The translations under genes were made by a program, and so were the position numbers. The notes beneath the pieces are model-generated. The model ran no database searches. It was not told where the DNA came from and saw only the letters and a program-made list of their open reading frames with translations. Shown here in pieces: positions 58,699 through 64,000 of a stretch of DNA of 64,000 nucleotides (the first letter of the stretch is position 1; the number at the start of each line of letters is the position of its first letter). The DNA comes from CAYNKA01 sp964397655 (GTDB lineage Bacteria > Spirochaetota > Spirochaetia > DTKZ01): the NCBI GenBank assembly GCA_964397655.1, contig CAYNKA010000007.1, positions 62,001 to 126,000 on the forward strand, written 5' to 3'.

Positions 58699-59385
58699 CT
58701 ATTTCGGGACGAGGTAGAGGTCGGCGATCTTGAAATCCGAGCCCTTCCGGTTCACGAGGTCCACCTCGGCCTCGGAAACGAGCTCCATCTTGAAGAAATG
58801 ATGGAAGGCTTCGTAGAGGCCTTCGGCCACCGCTATCTCGAACTCGAAGGTGCGGGTCTCCCCCGCGCGCGCGGTCGCCAGGGGGCGCGGAAGGAAGAGA
58901 AAGGAACCTTCGATCTTGGGATCGAGGGGGAAGGGATTCTGCCAGCGCTGGTCGATCATGGCGGCCGGTTCGCCGGCGACGAGGAGGCTCACCATGCCTT
59001 CCTTCGCCGGTTCGAAGGTGGTGCAGCTCAGGAGCCTGCCCTTGATCGTGGGGAAGATGAACGCGGGGCCGGTGGGAACGTCGCCGCCCTCGTGCGCGCC
59101 GTAGAAGGGCCGCTGGACGTGGGAAACCCGCTTCATGCCTTCGTGGACGAGCGTGACCAGGTCCACCATGAGCTGGGGATTGTCCTTGAAGGCCCTTTCG
59201 GAATGCGCTATCCCTCTGGCCGAGCTCACGTAGTACTGGGGGATCCGATTGAGGACGAAGCAGGCCACGTCGACCCTGCATTCTTCCGAGGTGCAGTAGG
59301 CGCTCGCCGGATTCTTCGCCTCTTCGTCGCAGATCTCCTCGACCGTCTTGAGGACGAGCTCCTCCATCAGGTTATGAATCTCCAT
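58699..59385 (-). CDS. ComFB-like protein
   Basis: 228 residues. Residues 1-95 are a ComFB domain: EIHNLMEELVLKTVEEICDEE, CTSEECRVDVACFVLNRIPQYYVSSARG. ComFB domains have recently been linked to cyclic-di-nucleotide binding. The C-terminal 130 residues form a beta-rich domain of unknown type. ATG with AAGGAG; overlaps the YbjN-like gene by 14 bases. Confidence 0.83.
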   Translation of the reverse strand: MEIHNLMEELVLKTVEEICDEEAKNPASAYCTSEECRVDVACFVLNRIPQYYVSSARGIAHSERAFKDNPQLMVDLVTLVHEGMKRVSHVQRPFYGAHEGGDVPTGPAFIFPTIKGRLLSCTTFEPAKEGMVSLLVAGEPAAMIDQRWQNPFPLDPKIEGSFLFLPRPLATARAGETRTFEFEIAVAEGLYEAFHHFFKMELVSEAEVDLVNRKGSDFKIADLYLVPK

Positions 59386-59830
59386 GAGCGTCTCCTTTTT
59401 TCCGTTCGCTCTTTATTTCTATGAGCTCCCGGAGGGCTTCCACCGCGCCCTGGAAATCCCGGAGAGTCTCCTTCAATGAGTAGTAGTTGAGTCCCGCGTA
59501 ATAGATCTTGGAGAAAACCGTGAAGGTGATTTCGTTCTTGTAGGTCTGGAAGTTCACGTAACAGCCGTATTCATAGCAGATTTTGAAGATTTCCTCGGTC
59601 CGGGAGCGGAGGAAGTCCCCCAGCGTCTTGGAAAACGTGAAGGAAAAGGCCACTTCCAGGAATTTGCTGTCTTCGTCTATGTAATAGCCCCCGAGAAATC
59701 CGTGCTCGTTCTGGAATCCGGCGGTGAAGGAACCTTCGCTCTCCTCCCCGTCGAGGATCTCGTACCCGAGTTCGGTGAAGAGGACTTTCGCCCGGTGAAT
59801 TCGTTCCCGCATCAGCTTTGAATACTTCAT
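59372..59830 (-). CDS. YbjN-like protein
   Basis: 152 residues with the TY3S chaperone/YbjN-type alpha-beta look (KFLEVAFSFTFSKTLGDFLRSRTEEIFKICYEYGCYVNFQTYKNEITFTVFSKIYYAG). Role unknown; translationally linked to the ComFB gene. The promoter gives a leaderless start at the ATG 59830. Confidence 0.6.
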   Translation of the reverse strand: MKYSKLMRERIHRAKVLFTELGYEILDGEESEGSFTAGFQNEHGFLGGYYIDEDSKFLEVAFSFTFSKTLGDFLRSRTEEIFKICYEYGCYVNFQTYKNEITFTVFSKIYYAGLNYYSLKETLRDFQGAVEALRELIEIKSERKKGDAHGDS

Positions 59831-59837
59831 GTTCTCA

Positions 59838-59866
59838 AGGATAAGACAGAATCGCGCTTCATTCAA
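59838..59866 (-). promoter_or_regulatory. Leaderless-type promoter
   Basis: Minus strand TTGAAT, 17 bases, TATCCT, seven bases, ATG at 59830. Confidence 0.65.
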
Positions 59867-59903
59867 GCTCAAAATGCCGGGGTGAGGGGGACGGAGGAGG
59901 CTT

Positions 59904-60641
59904 TCAGCGGCGGGTTGCGGTCGCTGCACGGTAGAGATTCTCCCGCGCACGGCGGCTCAGGCCGGAAAGGGCCCTCACGACCGGCTTGAGGTCGGTCCTG
60001 GCGCCGGTCCCCTTATGAGGGCACGGGATGTCGACGACGGGCAGCGCGAGCCGTCGGACCGCGAGCCGGATCGTCTCCTCGCGGACCTCGCAGAGCGGCC
60101 TGATGATGCGGAATCTGCCGTCGAAGAAGCCCCTGACCGGTTCCATGGCGGAACATTCGCCCTTGACTGCAAGGTTCATGAGGAGGGTTTCCGCGAAGTC
60201 GTCGAGGTGATGTCCGAGGGCGAGCGTGCCGATTCCCAGCTCCTCCATGCGGGAGAAGAGTGCGGTCCTGCGGCGCCGCGAGCAGACGTAGCAGTTGAAC
60301 TCCCCGCCGCCCTCGTGCATGGACGCCGGGACGAATTCCAGCGGGATGCCGAGGAGGCTGAAGTAGGCCCGAAGCCTGCCGCGGTCCCCTTCCTCGACCG
60401 GGTATTCCTTCCAGTCGACGAGGGCGGCCGAGAGCCGGAGGGGGACCGCCCTCAGCCTGAGCCTGAGGGCGAGGGCGAGGGCCAGCGAGTCCTTACCGCC
60501 CGAGACTCCGACGAGGACGGCGTCGCCTCCTGAGACCATGGAATGCCGGTGCATGCCCCTTCCGACCTGTTTCGCGAACCTCGCGAGCCAGGGCGGGACC
60601 TTGCCGTTCAACGCCGAGACGAGGGTCTCCGTTTCCGTCAA
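59904..60641 (-). CDS. TtcA/TilS-like PP-loop tRNA-modifying enzyme
   Basis: 245 residues. PP-loop VGVSGGKDSLALALAL (about 44-59), first CxxC in FNCYVCSRRRR (about 115), and GHHLDDFAETLLMN (about 143-156). TtcA makes 2-thiocytidine in tRNA with a 4Fe-4S cluster held by cysteines of two motifs. The second motif here reads DIPCPHKGTGART with a single cysteine, so cluster binding or the reaction may differ. TTG start overlaps the HD gene stop as TTGA, with GGAGGAG upstream. Confidence 0.8.
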   Translation of the reverse strand: MTETETLVSALNGKVPPWLARFAKQVGRGMHRHSMVSGGDAVLVGVSGGKDSLALALALRLRLRAVPLRLSAALVDWKEYPVEEGDRGRLRAYFSLLGIPLEFVPASMHEGGGEFNCYVCSRRRRTALFSRMEELGIGTLALGHHLDDFAETLLMNLAVKGECSAMEPVRGFFDGRFRIIRPLCEVREETIRLAVRRLALPVVDIPCPHKGTGARTDLKPVVRALSGLSRRARENLYRAATATRR

Positions 60642-61900
60642 AGCGCCTCCTCCAGGGCCGCCCCGGCTCGGGCCGGTTCGGGCGACGCCTCGCGGGGCAG
60701 GGCGAGCCGGACGACTCTGAGCGCGCGGACGAAGCCTTCGACTACCGGAGGGGTGAAGACCGAACCGGCCTCGGCGTATTCCCGCAGGGCTCCGCCCGGA
60801 ACGCGGATCGGAAGATCGACCTCGAAGCCTATCCTTTCGGGGATGTCGATGATGACGTCCTCGCGGGGGACGGAGAATCCGCTCGCCAGTCTCTCCTCGA
60901 CCTTCGAGCGTTCGTCGAGGTCCTCGAGCCTGGCGAGGCGCGGATCCCGGTCGTCGAAGGGTATCTCCGCGACCGTCTTGTAGAGGTCCCGCGCCGCCAC
61001 CTTCCGGACCAGGGCGAAGGACGGAAAGTCCTTGCCGCCGATCGTGCGGAAAAAATCCTCGTCGTCGAGCCCGTACAGGTCCTCGGGGACCAGGGCTCCG
61101 TCCTTCAGGGCGAGGACGAGGGCCTTCTTTATCATCGCGGTCGCTATCCTCACGGTCTTGTGCCAGTAGACGGCCCGGTACATGAGGTATTTGGAGAAAA
61201 GGACGTTCTCCACGGCGGGCACGCCCGAGGCGTCCAGCGAGATGCCGCGGGCGGGATGCGGGTGGATCCGTTCGAGCACGAAATCCGTGTCCTGGACGCC
61301 GTAGGGGACTCCGCAGAAATAGGCGTCGCGGTTCAGGTAGTCGAGCTTGTCGGGATCGAGTACCCCCGAGAGGAGTCCGCGGAAGAACACGATTTCGCGG
61401 TCATCCCCCGCGTCCAGTTCGGGATCTACGATCGCGGCGACCGTGCGGGGATCCGCGCCGACCTTGCCTGCCAAGACGTCCGCGATCGGGGACGAGACGA
61501 CGATTTCGGCGGTGAGGCTCTCATGGGCCCGGAGCGGAAGCTCCTTCAGGGAATGCGTGAACGGGAAGTGCCCGAGATCGTGGACCAGGGCGGCGCAGAG
61601 AAACGCCTTGACGCCTTCAATTGAAAGAAAATCGGTTTCGCCGTCCCTGAGAAGGGACCGGATCATGCGCTTCGCGAGATGGAAGACGCCGAGGCTGTGC
61701 GAAAATCTCGTATGGGTCGCCCCGGGATACACGAGATGGGTCACGCCGAGCTGCTTGATCCTCGACAGCTTCCGGAAGGGAGCCGAGCCCACCAGTTCCA
61801 TGAGCTCCCGCGAGAGGCGGACGTGCTTCCAGAGGGGATCGCGGATAGGCTCCTCGTAGTCTTCGTCCAGGTGGCGGAGGATCTCGGCTTTCCGGTTCAT
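60638..61900 (-). CDS. HD-domain phosphohydrolase (dNTPase/SAMHD1-like)
   Basis: 420 residues. HD motifs: THTRFSHSLGVFHLA (about 62-76), ALVHDLGHFPFTHS (about 104-117) and LDPDKLDYLNRDAYFCGV (about 181-198). This is the YwfO/SAMHD1-like group acting on nucleotides. TACTAT ends six bases before the ATG and no ribosome binding site is visible; the -35 is weak. Coupled to the TtcA-like gene. Confidence 0.88.
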   Translation of the reverse strand: MNRKAEILRHLDEDYEEPIRDPLWKHVRLSRELMELVGSAPFRKLSRIKQLGVTHLVYPGATHTRFSHSLGVFHLAKRMIRSLLRDGETDFLSIEGVKAFLCAALVHDLGHFPFTHSLKELPLRAHESLTAEIVVSSPIADVLAGKVGADPRTVAAIVDPELDAGDDREIVFFRGLLSGVLDPDKLDYLNRDAYFCGVPYGVQDTDFVLERIHPHPARGISLDASGVPAVENVLFSKYLMYRAVYWHKTVRIATAMIKKALVLALKDGALVPEDLYGLDDEDFFRTIGGKDFPSFALVRKVAARDLYKTVAEIPFDDRDPRLARLEDLDERSKVEERLASGFSVPREDVIIDIPERIGFEVDLPIRVPGGALREYAEAGSVFTPPVVEGFVRALRVVRLALPREASPEPARAGAALEEAL

Positions 61901-61961
61901 GTTCGTATAGTAAGTCGGCCGGCTCGGTTCTGTCCAGGGCGACCCTGCGGCGACTTCCTAT

Positions 61962-61990
61962 TTGACGGTCCGGGACCCATTCGCTACACT
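61962..61990 (+). promoter_or_regulatory. Leaderless-type promoter
   Basis: TTGACG, 17 bases, TACACT, eight bases, ATG at 61999. Confidence 0.72.
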
Positions 61991-61998
61991 ACAGACTG

Positions 61999-62748
61999 AT
62001 GAAAGCAGCAGCCGGGAAAAGAACATTCCTTCCCTTCGTGAAGCCGCTTCTCGTGGTCTTGGCGCTCTGTTCTCTCGCCTCCTGTTCGAAGAAGGAGGCC
62101 CCCCGGCCGTCCGAAGGCTCCGGCCCCGCGGCTCAAGCGGCCGGAAACTCTCCGCCTCCCTCGTCGCCGGCGGCACAGCCTAAAGCGGTGCCGCCGGTTC
62201 CCATGAAGCCTACCGTCCCCCCGAAGGGCGCTGCAGGGAAGGAACAGGCGCCCGCTCCCAAGCCTCAGGCAGTCATGGCAAAGGACGATCCGCTCTTCGG
62301 GGCCCCGGGAATCGCGATCCCCGCTTCGGATTTCACCCTCGGAGCCCTCCAGTCTTCCTTCCGCGGCGGACCCCGGGAAAGGGAGGTCTTCGTTCTTTTC
62401 TCGGGCTTTCTCGACGCTTTTCGTTCGGGCGGGGACGTGTCGAAATTCCTGCATCCGGCCTATCGCGAATTCCTCATGCTCGTGATGGAAGCGGCGAAGA
62501 AGGACGGAAGGACGTTCGAGGCTTTCAGGATCGGAGCGGTCCGGGAAGGGAGAGGGGGGGTGTTCGAGGCCGGCGTTCTTCTCCTGGGGAAGGAGGGAAG
62601 GACCACGGGCAAGATCCTGGCGGAGAAGGGGGATTCGAGCCTCCTCGTTTCGGGCCTCATCGTCGATTTCGCTGGACTCGGGGTACGGTTCGAGCGGGAA
62701 GACAGCGAGCCGTTCCTTCCGGTCGGAAACGATTCTCCCTTCAAGTAA
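61999..62748 (+). CDS. Lipoprotein with proline/alanine-rich linker
   Basis: 249 residues. Signal peptide with lipobox SLASC (cysteine near 29), a linker of about 65 residues rich in Pro, Ala and Lys that can span the periplasm, and a globular part of about 155 residues (FTLGALQSSFRGGPREREVFVLFSGFLDAFRSGGDVSKFLHPAYREFL) with no recognised family. A run of A follows the stop. Confidence 0.7.
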   Translation: MKAAAGKRTFLPFVKPLLVVLALCSLASCSKKEAPRPSEGSGPAAQAAGNSPPPSSPAAQPKAVPPVPMKPTVPPKGAAGKEQAPAPKPQAVMAKDDPLFGAPGIAIPASDFTLGALQSSFRGGPREREVFVLFSGFLDAFRSGGDVSKFLHPAYREFLMLVMEAAKKDGRTFEAFRIGAVREGRGGVFEAGVLLLGKEGRTTGKILAEKGDSSLLVSGLIVDFAGLGVRFEREDSEPFLPVGNDSPFK

Positions 62749-62808
62749 AAAAAAGGTGGGATTTCCCGCCCGTACACTATATATTGAGTAATGAGAAAGG
62801 ATGTTCGG

Positions 62809-64000
62809 ATGAGCACGTCTGTATCACGGATAGAGAAGGAATTCATCCTCGCGTCTCTGTTGGAGAAAAAGGCTCCTATGGAACTTCGGTACAGAAACCG
62901 GTGGATCCATTGCCTCATACAGGACGTCAAGGAGAAGATGATTCATCTCTCCCATGCCGACCAGGACCTCGATCCCCCAAGGAAGAACGAAAAGGTGGAC
63001 CTTTTCTTCAAGTTTCGCGGCGCCAGGATGACGTTCAGGACCCAGATCCGAAGCGTCGAGAAGACGGAGGTCAGGGTGGAATTCCCTTCCGGGCTCTTCC
63101 GGGACCTTTCCCGCGGGTACGAGCGGGTCACTCCGACTTCGGAGGTGAAGATCTCCTTCCTCATGCACGGCGAGAAGATCGAATTCGACTTTCCGAAATC
63201 CGAGTCCTTCGACATCCCCGAGGAACCCGCCGCTATGGCGAATTTCGACGCGACGCGCATCACCGACCTGCTCAAGGCCTTCCGCGACAAAGCCCGCGAT
63301 CTCGCTTCCGAGAACAAGATCGTCATGTTCCGTGAGCGCAAACCGGAGAACTATCAGGAAAGGATCATGGCCGCCACGGGAAAGATCGTGATGTATCCCC
63401 AGAGCTTCGCCGCGATGGGCGCGGAAAAGGACCTCATCCTCAATCAGAAGATCCTTTCGCAGGAGGAACTCGTCCTCTCGGAAACCAACCGCGGGGCCGA
63501 GCTTTTCGAGGTTCTCAACACCATCGCATCGGTCACCGGCGAGAACGAGAACAGAGGCATTCTCCAGGAACTCTACTGCCCCATCCTCTTCCAGCAGTAC
63601 GTGGTAGGTTATCTCTACCTCGTTACCTTCAAGGACGGCGGTCAGAAGATTTCCCAGAAGGTGGTGGAATTCACCAGCCAGTTTTCCCGGCTCCTTTCCT
63701 ACAGCCTGAAGGTGAACGGTTATTTCAAGGGTGTCCCCGTAAAGGAGAGGGTGGACGAGTCCGAGCTCATAGACATCAGCGCGTCGGGGCTTCTCTTCTG
63801 CCTTCCGCTTTCCAGGTTCGACGCGTTCTTCCAGCTCTACAACGACATGACCTTCACCCTTCACGTCGGCGAGCGCGAGATGTCCATTCTCGGGAGGATC
63901 ATGCGGAAATTCAACGACGAGGACAGGCTCTACATCGGAGTCATGTTCCTGGACATCCAGGAGGCGGACCGTTCCTTCCTCGTCGAATACCTCTATGGTT
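62809..64000 (+). CDS. PilZ/DUF1577-like spirochaete protein, 3' end missing
   Basis: 397 codons in the window, continuing past the right edge. It has an N-terminal PilZ-like region (about 10-110), a helical middle (about 120-160), a GAF-like part (about 175-300, ELFEVLNTIASVTGENENRGILQELYCPILFQQYVVGYLYLV) and a second PilZ-like domain from about 300 (VKERVDESELIDISASGLLFCLP, then FTLHVGEREMSILGRIMRKFNDEDRLYIGVMFLDI). The RxxxR of c-di-GMP-binding PilZ is not clear. ATG at 62809 with AAGGA seven bases upstream; an in-frame ATG at 62791 is the alternative. Confidence 0.7.
   Translation, partial: MSTSVSRIEKEFILASLLEKKAPMELRYRNRWIHCLIQDVKEKMIHLSHADQDLDPPRKNEKVDLFFKFRGARMTFRTQIRSVEKTEVRVEFPSGLFRDLSRGYERVTPTSEVKISFLMHGEKIEFDFPKSESFDIPEEPAAMANFDATRITDLLKAFRDKARDLASENKIVMFRERKPENYQERIMAATGKIVMYPQSFAAMGAEKDLILNQKILSQEELVLSETNRGAELFEVLNTIASVTGENENRGILQELYCPILFQQYVVGYLYLVTFKDGGQKISQKVVEFTSQFSRLLSYSLKVNGYFKGVPVKERVDESELIDISASGLLFCLPLSRFDAFFQLYNDMTFTLHVGEREMSILGRIMRKFNDEDRLYIGVMFLDIQEADRSFLVEYLYG

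Noticed and set aside
62753..62774. Hairpin GGTGGGA...TCCCGCC next to a run of eight A.
   Set aside because: The T run would be on the minus strand where no gene is being terminated, and the stem contains a mismatch; too weak to call.

Overview
The window looks like the chromosome of a GC-rich, heterotrophic, probably anaerobic bacterium. Spirochaetota is the best guess: the protein running off the right edge looks like the PilZ/DUF1577 regulators of treponemes and leptospires, and a small FliG-like helical protein is present. No rRNA, tRNA, CRISPR array, insertion sequence or phage gene was found.

Layout. 1-56: start of a phosphoketolase gene. 0.16-4.2 kb: zinc uptake operon znuA-znuC-znuB with a ceramidase-like zinc hydrolase as its last gene, behind a promoter overlapped by a perfect 17-bp Fur/Zur-type palindrome. 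4.2-5.7 kb: methyltransferase remnant, an RraA-fold gene and a 52-residue DUF6132 gene. 5.8-16.6 kb: citrate fermentation block: hybrid-propeller histidine kinase, response regulator, citCDEF and the tripartite tricarboxylate transporter tctCBA, all on the minus strand. 16.8-27 kb: FliG-like protein, metallo-beta-lactamase-fold lipoprotein, cysteine desulfurase-SelD fusion, mannonate dehydratase-like enzyme, PadR regulator with a double-flavodoxin protein, two secreted proteins, an ABC-F ATPase. 27-33.7 kb: frameshifted NHL gene, CMD protein with a divergent MerR regulator, VapBC, creatininase-like, DinB-like, patatin-like and sugar dehydrogenase genes. 33.7-38.3 kb: thiamine salvage operon thiD-cytX-thiM-thiE-HAD under a TPP riboswitch. 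38.4-48.6 kb: DUF1846, DUF362 ferredoxin-like protein, YefM-YoeB, 2-hydroxyacid dehydrogenase, LUD protein with divergent HxlR regulator, nucleotidyltransferase, EamA transporter, LuxR regulator, lipoproteins and an RCC1-repeat gene cut by one nonsense codon.

48.6-58.7 kb is the least explained region. A six-gene minus-strand operon encodes FdrA, DUF1116, a cyclase-family metal hydrolase, a GNAT-like protein, a thiolase-fold protein without the catalytic cysteine, and a DUF35 zinc-ribbon protein. Nearby lie an amidohydrolase and a carbamate kinase. This suggests breakdown of a carbamoyl- or ureido-containing compound with recovery of ATP from carbamoyl phosphate, coupled to acyl-CoA carbon-carbon cleavage. 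58.7-64 kb: ComFB, YbjN, TtcA-like and HD genes, a lipoprotein and the PilZ-like protein.

Two genome-style features recur. First, about ten genes have a -35 TTGnnn, exactly 17 bases, a TATAAT-like -10, then only 6 to 10 bases before the start codon with no ribosome binding site; these transcripts should be leaderless. Second, operon genes are often joined by ATGA, GTGA or TTGA stop-start overlaps, so several starts are GTG or TTG.
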